From DASPWW01 sp035637595 (GTDB lineage Bacteria > Actinomycetota > Thermoleophilia > Solirubrobacterales > 70-9), in the NCBI GenBank assembly GCA_035637595.1, contig DASPWW010000057.1, forward strand, positions 1 through 31,843: a stretch of 31,843 nt of DNA, given 5' to 3'. A model generated the notes under the pieces. That model was not told where the DNA came from and did no database searches. It saw only the letters and a program-made list of their open reading frames with translations. Made by a program: the position numbers and the translations under genes. Below are positions 16,642 through 24,126 of this stretch, one piece after another (position 1 is the stretch's first letter; every line of letters begins with the position of its first letter).

Positions 16642-17535
16642 TCACTGAGTTCCTGTCGTTTGCGCGGCCTCGAAACGTTCGCGCAAAGCGACCAGCTTGC
16701 GATCGCCTGCCGAGCCACCGAGGCGAACGGTGGTGTCCTCGATGTCGGCGCACTTGGCCGCGCGCCGGGAGTAGCGACGCCCGAGACCCGGAAGGCGGTG
16801 CGGCCAGCGGAGTATTCGCGGATAGAAGACGACGCCATCGGCGTTACCTTCGGCGGCGGCGACGATCGCCGCGGCGGCGGATTCCACATTGCCGAGACCG
16901 GGCCGTCCGTCGAGCCAACCATCCGCACCGGCGAGCGCGCGGTTCTCGCGCGAGGCGGGTGTGTCGACCGGGCCGAGGGCAACCTCCACCACGCGCACGC
17001 CGCGTGGCCCGAGCTCGAGCTGTAGGACTTGGGTCGCCACCGCCAACGCCGCGCGGGAGGCGGCGTAGTGGCCGAGGTGAGGGAACGGGGACACCTGGGC
17101 CATCGAGCCGACGTTGACGATCGCGCCGCCACCCTGGTCGAGCATCCGCGGTGTGAGCGCCGCCACCAGGGCGAACGGGCTCCAGAGGTTCGTCTCGAGG
17201 ACCTCGCGCGCCTCGTCCCGATCCCCGACGACCCACGTCAGCCCCTGGACGCTCGCCCCGGCGTTGTTGATCAGCACCTCGACCCCGCCCAGGGCGTCGA
17301 CCGCCCGCTCAGCCAGGCCGACCGCCTGACCGCGCTGCCCAAGATCGGCAACCAGGACCGCAGGGCGTACGCCGCCAGCCGCGGCGACGTCATCCGCGAG
17401 CGCGGCCAGCCGCTCCCGTCGACGGGCCGACAGCGCCAGTCGCGCACCCCGAGCGGCCAGGCATCTGGCGACCTCGGCACCGATCGCGCCCGATGCCCCC
17501 GTGATCAGCACCGACCTTCCTTCCAGCGTCGTCAT
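16642..17535 (-). CDS. Short-chain dehydrogenase/reductase with Lys-to-Arg active-site change
   Basis: 297-aa SDR. Cofactor motif TGASGAIG (12-19), NNAGAS (90-95), Ser144 in NVGSMAQ, Tyr157. The usual YxxxK motif reads YAASR, so Arg161 replaces the catalytic lysine; activity may be altered or the NAD(P)-ribose contact kept by Arg. R36-R40 (SARRRER) after the second strand suggests NADP preference. The C-terminal ~80 aa extension has a basic segment (RILRWPHRLPGLGRRYSRRAAK). Divergent from a TetR gene, with two operator-like palindromes between them. The substrate is unknown. Confidence 0.88.
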   Translation of the reverse strand: MTTLEGRSVLITGASGAIGAEVARCLAARGARLALSARRRERLAALADDVAAAGGVRPAVLVADLGQRGQAVGLAERAVDALGGVEVLINNAGASVQGLTWVVGDRDEAREVLETNLWSPFALVAALTPRMLDQGGGAIVNVGSMAQVSPFPHLGHYAASRAALAVATQVLQLELGPRGVRVVEVALGPVDTPASRENRALAGADGWLDGRPGLGNVESAAAAIVAAAEGNADGVVFYPRILRWPHRLPGLGRRYSRRAAKCADIEDTTVRLGGSAGDRKLVALRERFEAAQTTGTQ

Positions 17536-17550
17536 CGCAGTTGTCGTTTC

Positions 17551-17562
17551 GACCGCACGGTC
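17551..17562. promoter_or_regulatory. TetR-type operator 1
   Basis: GACCGCACGGTC, palindrome with a 2-nt centre, preceded by TTTC as in operator 2. It lies just upstream of the SDR start and touches a TAGACC -10-like hexamer read on the minus strand. Confidence 0.7.
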
Positions 17563-17583
17563 TAAAACACGTTAGCATGGTTT

Positions 17584-17597
17584 CGACCGTTCGGTCG
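17584..17597. promoter_or_regulatory. TetR-type operator 2
   Basis: CGACCGTTCGGTCG, perfect 6-bp arms around TT, centre 34 bp from that of operator 1 (about three helical turns). It ends 1 nt before the TACCCT -10 element (17599-17604) of the TetR gene, so binding would give autorepression. Confidence 0.75.
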
Positions 17598-17611
17598 ATA
17601 CCCTCCGGGAC

Positions 17612-18187
17612 GTGCCGAGAAGAGCGAAGCTGCGCCCGGACGAGCCCGGCCGCGCGAGGGTGCTCGCCGCGGGCCGCGAGCTGTTCGGCGAGCGTGGCTA
17701 CCACGCCACATCGATCGCCGAGATCGGCGAGCGCGCCGGAATCGCCAAGTCAGTCCTCTACCACTACTTCCACTCCAAGGCCGGCCTCTACGAGGCGATC
17801 GCTGAAGCCGAGACACAGGCACTCGTCGAGCGGGTCGCAAAGGCCGTGCCCGCCGACCCTCGGGCGCCGCGACTGCGGGCGGGCGTTGAAGCCTACCTCG
17901 GGTTCCTGGCCGAGCGCCCGGCCACCTGGCGGCTGCTCGTCCGCGACCCGCCGGTCGACCCCGCGCTCATCGAGGTCCACGAGCGCCTCGCCAAGCAGCG
18001 CTCGGCGGCGCTCGCCGCGCTCCTGGCAACCCCGGCCAAGCGCACCAACGCGACGTTGCACGTCGAGCTCGTCGCCACCGCTATCCGCGCCTTCGCAGCC
18101 TGGTGGTACGAGCACCGCGAAGTCCCACAGGAGCGGATCGTCGAGGCGATCATCGACGTCGCGCGAGCCGGAGGTCGGCATGGGTAA
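17612..18187 (+). CDS. TetR-family transcriptional regulator
   Basis: 191-aa repressor-type protein. The N-terminal HTH is at about 12-60 (ARVLAAGRELFGERGYHATSIAEIGERAGIAKSVLYHYFHSKAGLYEAI), followed by a helical ligand domain. The GTG start lies 7 nt after TACCCT, so the mRNA is probably leaderless. It sits divergent from the SDR/hydrolase pair and most likely controls both and itself through the two GACCGNNCGGTC sites; the inducer would be a substrate of those enzymes (inference). Confidence 0.93.
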   Translation: MPRRAKLRPDEPGRARVLAAGRELFGERGYHATSIAEIGERAGIAKSVLYHYFHSKAGLYEAIAEAETQALVERVAKAVPADPRAPRLRAGVEAYLGFLAERPATWRLLVRDPPVDPALIEVHERLAKQRSAALAALLATPAKRTNATLHVELVATAIRAFAAWWYEHREVPQERIVEAIIDVARAGGRHG

Positions 18188-18226
18188 CGACGAACAGCCG
18201 AGCAAGCTCTATCCAAGGAGCCACCT

Positions 18227-18301
18227 ATGACGACTCCCGTGGCGTTCTTCCAGGATCCAAGCGGCAACGCCCTCTTGCTCCACCACCGCTACGCGCCACG
18301 G
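18227..18301 (+). pseudogene. 3' stump of a glyoxalase/VOC-family gene
   Basis: 25 codons reading MTTPVAFFQDPSGNALLLHH then RYAPR, the typical C-terminal strand of VOC (glyoxalase/bleomycin-resistance) proteins. Nothing of the preceding domain is present; upstream is the TetR stop. The frame runs on to 18427 through sequence antisense to the SnoaL-like gene. AAGGAG lies 6 nt before the ATG, so a 66-aa peptide might still be translated, but I take this as a relic. Confidence 0.6.
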
Positions 18302-18330
18302 GCGCCTCACACCTGGCGCCCACCCGGCCG

Positions 18331-18765
18331 CTATTCGCGGCCCAGCAACGAACGCCACTCCCGGGCGACCACGAGCAGGGATCGCCAGATTCCCAGCTGT
18401 CTGGCGATCTCGATCGTGTCCGAGTAGCTCCAATCCTCAGCGATCCGGCCGTCCTCGAAGCGGCTGACGGTCACTCCGGGCAGCTCGACCGCTCGGCCCC
18501 GGTTCGTCCCCTGAAGCTTCCAGTGGCTGGCCACGAGATCGCCCTCGGTCGCTTGTCGCTCGACACTGAAGCGAAGGTCAGGGAAGACGCGCTGATAGAG
18601 CGCCACCGACCGTCGAGCGCCTTCGTGCCCATGGAACTCCATGGAGTTCACGTGGTCGACGAAGTGCGGCGCGTAGCAGCGCTCGAGATCCTGAGGCGAC
18701 TGCCCCGAGCAGACCCGCTCAATCGCGTGGCGAGCCGTGGAGGCGTCGCCGGCCGTTGGCGCCAT
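18331..18765 (-). CDS. SnoaL-like (ester-cyclase type) protein
   Basis: 144 aa with the SnoaL polyketide-cyclase-like pattern: DLERCYAPHFVDHVN, GHEGARRSVALYQRVFPDLRFSVERQATEGDLVASHWKLQGT, VELPGVTVSRFEDGRIAEDWSYSDTIEIARQLG. ATG 18765 starts the conserved region; the open frame further up is inside the methyltransferase gene in another frame. It lies 26 nt behind the methyltransferase stop on the same strand, so co-transcription is likely. The role is undetermined. Confidence 0.85.
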   Translation of the reverse strand: MAPTAGDASTARHAIERVCSGQSPQDLERCYAPHFVDHVNSMEFHGHEGARRSVALYQRVFPDLRFSVERQATEGDLVASHWKLQGTNRGRAVELPGVTVSRFEDGRIAEDWSYSDTIEIARQLGIWRSLLVVAREWRSLLGRE

Positions 18766-18791
18766 CCGTTGGAGCGTGGCGGTGCCTAGCG

Positions 18792-19652
18792 CTACGCCCG
18801 GCCGGCCGCCAGCAGCGCCAGGTTGGAGAGCCTCACGGCGCCGCCGTCGCCGCTCTGCTGCCGGATGGCCTCGGTAATCGCCGCCCAGGTCTCCTCCTGG
18901 ACCTCCGGAGGGTGCGGGTCGATCATCGCGCTTACCGGCGGGGCGATCTCCTTGATGAAGGTCGTGAACTCCTCGGGAGACTGCCACTCGATGCTGACTT
19001 CGGCCTCCTCGATCTCGACGTCGGAGAAACCACCCGCTTCCAGCAGGCCGCCCAGCGCCTCGGGTGTGGGGCGCGAGAGCGGGCCGGGCGTTCCCGGCGG
19101 GGGCGGCGGCACCTCGAGCCGCTCCATCGCGGTCCGCATCGGAACCGCAAGCATCGGCACATGCTCCGGCGGTCCCCAGGAGCTGATCGCCATTCGCGCT
19201 CCGGCCTTGAGGAAGCCGCGGATCCGCGCTGCCGCCGCCTCGCCGTCAGGCTCGAAGATGATCCCCCAGCGTGAAAGCGCGGCGTCGAAGCTGTTCTCCG
19301 GATAATCCAGGCCCGCCGCATCCGACTCGACGAACTCGATGTTCTCGAGCCCGGCGGCGGCGGCGCGCTCACGGCCGAACGCGATCATCTCGGCCGAGAT
19401 GTCGGTGGCCGTCACGCTGCCCTCGGGGCCGGCCGCCCTGGCCGCGCTCAGCGAGGGCTCTCCGTAGCCGGCGGCCACGTCAAGCACGCGGCTCCCGGGC
19501 TCGACCCCGGCCAGCTCGACCAGGCGCTCGCTGATCCCGCTCGTGGCCCCGTCGATCAGCTCCGACCACTTGCGCCAGCCGGTCGCCGCGCTGTCCCACT
19601 GCTGCCGCTGAGTCCCTCTGAACTCGACGGGATCAAGCGCCTTCGACTCCAT
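18792..19652 (-). CDS. SAM-dependent class I methyltransferase (UbiE/MenG-like)
   Basis: 286 aa. Motif I is VLDVAAGYGEPSLSAA (about 57-72), acidic residue D84 in TATDIS binds the SAM ribose, then FVESDAAGLDYPENSFDAALSRWGIIF and LKAGARMAISSW. The Pro-rich stretch PPPPPGTPGP at about 170-185 sits in the substrate cap. The start is supported by GGAGGAGA before ATG. The methyl acceptor is not known; the SnoaL-like neighbour hints at a small-molecule pathway (weak inference). Confidence 0.9.
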   Translation of the reverse strand: MESKALDPVEFRGTQRQQWDSAATGWRKWSELIDGATSGISERLVELAGVEPGSRVLDVAAGYGEPSLSAARAAGPEGSVTATDISAEMIAFGRERAAAAGLENIEFVESDAAGLDYPENSFDAALSRWGIIFEPDGEAAAARIRGFLKAGARMAISSWGPPEHVPMLAVPMRTAMERLEVPPPPPGTPGPLSRPTPEALGGLLEAGGFSDVEIEEAEVSIEWQSPEEFTTFIKEIAPPVSAMIDPHPPEVQEETWAAITEAIRQQSGDGGAVRLSNLALLAAGRA

Positions 19653-19750
19653 GTGGTCTCCTCCGGTTGGGCCTGCCGCTGCGGCGCGAAGCCTATGAGA
19701 TTCCGGTCGCGGAGAGGCTCGTGGCCGCGCCGCCGGATCTCAGGAGTCGA

Positions 19751-20818
19751 TCAGGTCTGAGCTAGCTCGCCCACCGCTTGGAGGCGAGAGAGCGAAGCTT
19801 GAGGATCCGCCTGCTCCTTCGCCTGTCGCAGCGCGAGATCTGCCTTGGCGACCAGGCGTTCGGGGCTGTCGGCATCTCTCGGGAAGAGCGCCCAGCCGAA
19901 GCTCGCGCGCAGCTCGAAGTCGGTCAGTCCGAGCCGCCCGTTTGCCTCCTCAAGTCTCGCCCCCATCCGGTGCGCCAGCTTCTCCATGCCGGCGTCGTCG
20001 GCGCCGGCCGCGACGATCGCGAACTCGTCGCCGCCGAGCCTGGCCACGAGGTCGCCGTCCCGCACTGCGCCCGTGAGTGCCACCGCGACCTCGCACAGCA
20101 CGCGGTCTCCCTCCGGATGGCCGTATTTGGTGTTGACCTCCTTGAACGAGTCCAGGTCGCAGAAGATCAGCCCGAATCCGTCGTCGCTGCTGCGCCTTCC
20201 GCGCAGCGATTCATGGAGTCGCTGCTCGAAGACGCGGCGGTTGACAAGGCCGGTGAGCGCGTCGTGGCGTGCCAGCTCGACCATGATCTGCTTGCCGCCC
20301 ATGATCAGGCCGCCGAGAATGAAGAAGGTCGGGGTGAGCACCAGGGTTTCCCCGAGCAGCCCCCCATCGACCGCGTTGGAGTCGTAGAGCAACGGAAGCA
20401 GCAGCACGAGCACGCAGCCGACCACATGTGGGATCGCCTCGCGGGGGGGATAGAAGTAGGAGGCGTAGACGACGATGAACAGCAGGTAGAAGCGCGCCGG
20501 CGATTCCGCGCCTCCGGTGGCCGCCATGGCGACCGCCGTCAACGGAAGGCCCCCCGCCGAGGAGAGATGCGAGATCAGCGGGTGAACCCGGCGCCAAGGG
20601 ATGACGAGCAGGCAGACCAATCCCCAGGCGGCCGCAGTCGCCGACAGCGCGAGCACGACCGGCCAGTGGCTGGTCTCCGTGCCGGGAACCAGCAGCAGCA
20701 GGCTCACGGTCACAGCCCCGATCAGGTAGAGCAGACCCGCGACGCGTCCGGCGAGCTCGCGCTCCTCCGTTACCTCGAGGGCGCGTAGCCCTCGCGTCGA
20801 TCCCATCAGCGATCTCAC
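19751..20818 (-). CDS. Membrane-bound diguanylate cyclase
   Basis: 355 aa. About six hydrophobic segments at 25-175 form an integral membrane sensor, followed directly by a GGDEF domain: HDALTGLVNRRVFEQRL, FCDLDSFKEVNTKYGHPEGDRVL, active site GGDEF at 262-266 and I-site RDGD at 253-256. It is expected to synthesise c-di-GMP with product inhibition. The GTG start has GGGAGAGGAG in front. A promoter (TTGATT, 17-nt spacer, TATTGG on the minus strand) overlaps a strong palindrome at 20846-20863. It is the second GGDEF protein in the window, with a different sensor. Confidence 0.93.
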   Translation of the reverse strand: MRSLMGSTRGLRALEVTEERELAGRVAGLLYLIGAVTVSLLLLVPGTETSHWPVVLALSATAAAWGLVCLLVIPWRRVHPLISHLSSAGGLPLTAVAMAATGGAESPARFYLLFIVVYASYFYPPREAIPHVVGCVLVLLLPLLYDSNAVDGGLLGETLVLTPTFFILGGLIMGGKQIMVELARHDALTGLVNRRVFEQRLHESLRGRRSSDDGFGLIFCDLDSFKEVNTKYGHPEGDRVLCEVAVALTGAVRDGDLVARLGGDEFAIVAAGADDAGMEKLAHRMGARLEEANGRLGLTDFELRASFGWALFPRDADSPERLVAKADLALRQAKEQADPQASLSRLQAVGELAQT

Positions 20819-20845
20819 GTTGCTCCTCTCCCAATACCGCTATCG

Positions 20846-20863
20846 GCGCTTGAAATCAAGCGC
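20846..20863. promoter_or_regulatory. Operator-like palindrome upstream of the diguanylate cyclase
   Basis: GCGCTTGAAATCAAGCGC, 8-bp arms around AA. A third half-site (CTTGA) follows directly, so TCAAGCGCTTGA is a second palindrome. On the minus strand the palindrome covers the likely -35 TTGATT, so a bound regulator would block the promoter. The regulator is unknown. Confidence 0.55.
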
Positions 20864-20923
20864 TTGACCGCTCGACGCGCTATTTCCGTGCGCGGTGGCG
20901 CCCAGCAGGCGCCCGGCGGCGCG

Positions 20924-21355
20924 TTAGAAGCGCGGCTTGCCCTCGTCGAAGCGCTCGAGGCCGTCGTCCGGGATCGGCTCCCAGGGCGCCGCGTAGGCCA
21001 CGTAGGTCCGCCAGCTCGGGCGAACCCCGGGATCCCCGTCGAAGGCGCCCAGTCGCACGCTCATCTGCGTCGGATCGTCCGGGTTGCGGCTGAACAGGTG
21101 CGCACCGCACTCGCGGCAGAAGCACTTCTCGAAGCCCCCTTCGGGGTGCCGCCACGCCTTTACGAGGTCCTCGCCCTCGACGAGCCGGAACGTCCGCCCG
21201 TCGATCCTCGCCTGGGCGGACGAGGCGGTCCCGGTACGTCGCTGACAGCGCGTGCAGTGGCAGTAGCCGGCGGCGTGCGCGGGCTCCGTCAGCTCGAAGC
21301 GAACGCCGCCGCACAGGCAGCCGCCGGTCATGGACGGATCGCTCTTCGCAGGCAA
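20924..21355 (-). CDS. GFA/CENP-V-type zinc protein
   Basis: 143 aa of the glutathione-dependent formaldehyde-activating (GFA) fold. Zinc ligands are in CLCGGVRFE, YCHCTRCQRRTG and FCRECGAHLF; WRHPEGGFEKCF and SVRLGAFDGDPG are family features. Family members are mostly of unproven activity, so formaldehyde chemistry is only a possibility. A TTG at 21355 is chosen because TATCCT ends 7 nt before it (leaderless pattern); ATG at 21331 is the alternative. The coding start is 17 nt after the stop of the upstream winged-helix gene, so it may be both co-transcribed and separately started. Confidence 0.88.
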   Translation of the reverse strand: MPAKSDPSMTGGCLCGGVRFELTEPAHAAGYCHCTRCQRRTGTASSAQARIDGRTFRLVEGEDLVKAWRHPEGGFEKCFCRECGAHLFSRNPDDPTQMSVRLGAFDGDPGVRPSWRTYVAYAAPWEPIPDDGLERFDEGKPRF

Positions 21356-21372
21356 GCCTCCGAGGATATGAG

Positions 21373-22413
21373 CTAGGCGTAAAAGGCGCCCAGCCGCTCC
21401 GCCTCCTGATCCAGCTCACGCCGGATGGAGCGGTCGAGCCCGCCGAACGGCTCGAGCTTCACGCGATCCTTGTCGTAGCGCCACGTGCCCGCCACCGCGC
21501 CGTCGACGAGGAACGTGTTGACCGAATGGGGAGTCTTCGTGTTGAAGATCCGGGGCCGGTACTCCTCGGGCAGGATCCCTGTCCGCCGCGCGTGGACGAG
21601 CAGGGTCGAGTCCCAGACCGGCAGCAAGCGAGCGGGCGCCGGGGTGTCGGGATCCGGGAGCGGCGCGCGTGCCACGTCGAGCAGCTCGGAGCCGTCCTCG
21701 GCGCGGAAACGGCGCAGCCGCAGGCGACCCAGCGCGGGCTCGAGTCGCTTGACCGGCAGACCGGTCCAGCTCGCGATGTCGTTTCGAGGCGCCGGGCCGA
21801 AGCCGCTCAGGTAGCGCTTGACCAGCAGCTCGATTCCGTCTCCCTCGTCGACCTGCGGGGGTCCGAGCCACTGCTCGGCCGAGGCGTAGACATCGGCCCG
21901 CCGCCGCTCCCACGTCCCCGCGGGCGGGGCGCGCACGAGATCGGTCCACAGCCCCAAGCCGTTGAACAGCGTGGCGCCGGGCCTGTCCAGGAGCTCGTCG
22001 ATCTCGGCGCGGGTCATCGGGCCCCTGGCGAGCGCCGCCCGCACGCGCTTCGCAGCCGGTGCTATCTGGCTTGCGCTCACGCCGCGCCTGGAGCGCAAGA
22101 ATTGCTCGCGTCGGGCGCTGCGGATCGCGATCGAGAGCGGCCAGTAGTCACGCGCCGAGACGAGGTGGATCGTCGATCGCATCAGGGTTCCCTGGACGAC
22201 GCTGCGCCGCTTCAGGGCATCGGTCAGGTCGTCGCGCTCGAAGCCCTCGAACCGCGACCACAGGCCCACGTACATGGAGGGCGCGTACTGCGCCTGGATG
22301 CCGCCGATTCGCTCCAGGATCCTCGGAAGCGGCCCGCGGGCCCGCTCGAGCAGGAGTTGACGCGCCAGCAGGGCGCGGTTGAGGTCGCGCCGGGTGAGCG
22401 TCCGCCCGCTCAT
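21373..22413 (-). CDS. Winged-helix DNA-binding protein, AlkZ/YcaQ-like (HTH_42)
   Basis: 346 aa of the HTH_42 family, to which the DNA glycosylases AlkZ (Streptomyces) and YcaQ (E. coli) belong; these unhook bulky or cross-linked alkylated bases. Supporting features: LLARQLLLERA, IGGIQAQYAPSMYVGLWSR, where QAQ corresponds to the glycosylase QxQ catalytic motif, then TLMRSTIHLVSARDY, YLSGFGPAPRNDIASWTGL, LLPVWDSTLLVHARR and DGAVAGTWR. Glycosylase activity is inferred. ATG 22413 overlaps the stop of the reductase gene (ATGA), so the two are translationally coupled. Confidence 0.88.
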   Translation of the reverse strand: MSGRTLTRRDLNRALLARQLLLERARGPLPRILERIGGIQAQYAPSMYVGLWSRFEGFERDDLTDALKRRSVVQGTLMRSTIHLVSARDYWPLSIAIRSARREQFLRSRRGVSASQIAPAAKRVRAALARGPMTRAEIDELLDRPGATLFNGLGLWTDLVRAPPAGTWERRRADVYASAEQWLGPPQVDEGDGIELLVKRYLSGFGPAPRNDIASWTGLPVKRLEPALGRLRLRRFRAEDGSELLDVARAPLPDPDTPAPARLLPVWDSTLLVHARRTGILPEEYRPRIFNTKTPHSVNTFLVDGAVAGTWRYDKDRVKLEPFGGLDRSIRRELDQEAERLGAFYA

Positions 22414-22892
22414 CCGGATCGCGGCTCGAGCACCACGACCGGCAGCTCTCGCGTCGCGATCTCGCGATAGTGGTCGTAGCCGCGATAGGCCTCGACGAAG
22501 CGGGGCCAGAGCGCCTCGGCCTCGTCCGCGGTCGCGAGCCGGCCGCGAACCCCGTGCCAGGCGCCCTTTACGAACGCGTCGGCTTCCGGGCTCGCCCGGA
22601 GATTGAGCCACCACGCCGGCGGGCGGGCGGCTGCCGCGTTCGCCGCCACGACTGCGAACCCGTCTCGATGCGGCACGAAGAACACCGGCGCCTCGCGCGG
22701 CTTGCCGCTGCGGCGCCCGGTTGTTCGCAGCACCAGCACATCGGCGCCCATGAAGCGCTTGCCGATCCGACCCCGCGAGACGCGAAGCGCCAACGCGTGC
22801 GCTCGCGTGGCGAGCGCGCTGCCGGGTCGATTGGCCAGACGCGGGCTGAGCCGCGAGTACAGCTCGGCGGCTCGCGAGGTGACCCGGCTCAC
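22410..22892 (-). CDS. Ddn-like (DUF385) deazaflavin F420-dependent reductase
   Basis: 160 aa, split-barrel fold of the nitroreductase-Ddn family. Signatures: DVLVLRTTGRRSGKPREAPVFFVPHRDGFAVVAANAAA, WWLNLRASPEADAFVKG, and a C-terminal GYDHYREIATRELPVVVLEP. Members use reduced F420 to reduce quinones or nitro compounds, in keeping with an actinobacterium. GTG 22892 overlaps the stop of the amidotransferase gene by GTGA. The substrate is unknown. Confidence 0.9.
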   Translation of the reverse strand: MSRVTSRAAELYSRLSPRLANRPGSALATRAHALALRVSRGRIGKRFMGADVLVLRTTGRRSGKPREAPVFFVPHRDGFAVVAANAAAARPPAWWLNLRASPEADAFVKGAWHGVRGRLATADEAEALWPRFVEAYRGYDHYREIATRELPVVVLEPRSG

Positions 22893-23605
22893 GCCTTCGC
22901 CCCGGGGACGCAATCGGCGACCGCGAGGAAGCGCCCGCACAGCGCCCGTCCGAGCTCGTTCCAGCGTTCGATCTCGCCCCTCGTGTCAGCCAGCAGCTCG
23001 GCGGGGTCGATCCCCGCGCGGGCCGCGTCGGGGTCGTTTGCGCGCTTCCCGATCCAGCGTTCGATGGTGGCCCTCGTGACCTCGGCGTGGAACTGGATCC
23101 CCCAGGAGCGCTCAGCGGCGCGGTAGGCCTGGACGCAGACTGGGCTGCGTGCCAGAGCGCTCGCGCCCGGCGGTGGCGTGGCCTCGAAGCTGTGCCACTG
23201 AAAGGCCTCGAAGCGCTGCGGCAGCCCACCCACCACGGGGTCGTCGGCCGCCTCGGCCGTCAGCTCCACGTCGTGCCAGCCGATCTCCGAGCGCGAGGCG
23301 CGGCCGGCGGAGCCCCCGCCGACCTCCGCGAGAAGCTGGGCGCCGAGGCAGACCCCGAGCACCGGCGAGCTGTTGTCGACGAGTCCGCGAAGCAGCCGCT
23401 TCTCGTCGCGGAGCCATGGGTGCTCGTCCTCCTCGTCGACGTTGATCGCCCCGCCGAGCACGATCGCCGCCCCGTAACCATCCGGCTCCGGCGGAGGCGC
23501 ATCGGGCGGGCGCCACTCGACGAGCTCGTGGCCGGCGTCAGCGGCCGCCTGGGCGAAGACCCCGGGGCCGGCGTCAGCCTGATGGACGATGGTGAGCACG
23601 CGCAT
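22889..23605 (-). CDS. Class I glutamine amidotransferase
   Basis: 238-aa GATase1 domain, GuaA/YfeJ-like, standing alone. Catalytic triad visible: nucleophile Cys in VLGVCLGAQLL, His and Glu in WGIQFHAEVT. AIVLGGAINVDEEDEHPWL and SEIGWHDVEL are typical of this subgroup. It would release ammonia from glutamine for an unknown acceptor; no synthetase partner is encoded next to it. ATG 23605 (MRVLTIVHQ) is chosen over ATG 23623 because TAGACC ends 8 nt before it and no Shine-Dalgarno is present. It is the first gene of the overlapping group that runs to 21373. Confidence 0.9.
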   Translation of the reverse strand: MRVLTIVHQADAGPGVFAQAAADAGHELVEWRPPDAPPPEPDGYGAAIVLGGAINVDEEDEHPWLRDEKRLLRGLVDNSSPVLGVCLGAQLLAEVGGGSAGRASRSEIGWHDVELTAEAADDPVVGGLPQRFEAFQWHSFEATPPPGASALARSPVCVQAYRAAERSWGIQFHAEVTRATIERWIGKRANDPDAARAGIDPAELLADTRGEIERWNELGRALCGRFLAVADCVPGAKA

Positions 23606-23613
23606 CCAGATCA

Positions 23614-23623
23614 GGTCTACCAT
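23614..23623. promoter_or_regulatory. Overlapping divergent leaderless promoters
   Basis: GGTCTACCAT contains TACCAT on the plus strand (8 nt before ATG 23632) and TAGACC on the minus strand (8 nt before ATG 23605). The two -10 hexamers share the bases TA, and only 26 bp separate the divergent start codons, so both mRNAs must be leaderless or nearly so. Confidence 0.6.
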
Positions 23624-23631
23624 CTCCCCTG

Positions 23632-24042
23632 ATGCAGGTCGTACGGATGGCAGGGATCGCGGGCGTCGTGGCAGTTCTCAGCGTCGCGGCGCTGGCATCC
23701 GCCCACGTCGTCAAGTACCCGACGAACTCGGTGAGCGTCGACTACACGAACTCCGACGACCCCGCCGCCGACGAAACCGACTACTTCTCAGGCGCGGTTT
23801 CGGCGAACAAGGCCGCCTGCCAGACGAACCGCGAGGTCGTCGTGATCGCCGACGTGCCCGGCGTGGACATCGAGCTGGGTAGCGACAAGACGACCTCGAC
23901 CGGCGACTGGAAGGTCTTTGCAGAGGACGTCGCGGCAGCAAGCTACTACGCGTCGGCGGACCGCAAGACGCTGAAGCTCACCGTCAACCACCGTCACATC
24001 TGCACCGCGGTCCGCTCCCAGAGCATCGGGGCCGGTCCCTGA
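23632..24042 (+). CDS. Small secreted protein of unknown function
   Basis: 136 aa. Signal peptide about 1-24 (AGIAGVVAVLSVAALASA), mature start near HVVKYPTN. The body looks all-beta with two cysteines (AACQTNREVVV and RHICTAVRSQSI) that probably form a disulfide, and a repeated D-rich turn (NSDDPAADETDYFSG). The pattern ACxxxREVVV...G.W.V....YYA......CT resembles small surface domains common in this group of actinobacteria, but I cannot name a family. ATG 23650 is an alternative start. Confidence 0.8.
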   Translation: MQVVRMAGIAGVVAVLSVAALASAHVVKYPTNSVSVDYTNSDDPAADETDYFSGAVSANKAACQTNREVVVIADVPGVDIELGSDKTTSTGDWKVFAEDVAAASYYASADRKTLKLTVNHRHICTAVRSQSIGAGP

Positions 24043-24126
24043 GCCGTCCCGACCCCGCTTCGCCCCGCCGCGCGGCTGGTAGCCGTCTCCCGGCCGCAAT
24101 CGTTCCCCGCTCTACCATCCTCGCTC

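Noticed and set aside
18425..18432. TAGCTCCA, as at the end of tRNA-Ala, suspected as a distal attachment repeat of the 15.7-kb locus.
   Set aside because: Only 8 matching bases, inside the SnoaL-like coding sequence; flanks do not match.
21373..22413. Winged-helix protein considered as a possible integrase or defence nuclease.
   Set aside because: Sequence fits the HTH_42/AlkZ-like family; no recombinase or nuclease motif.
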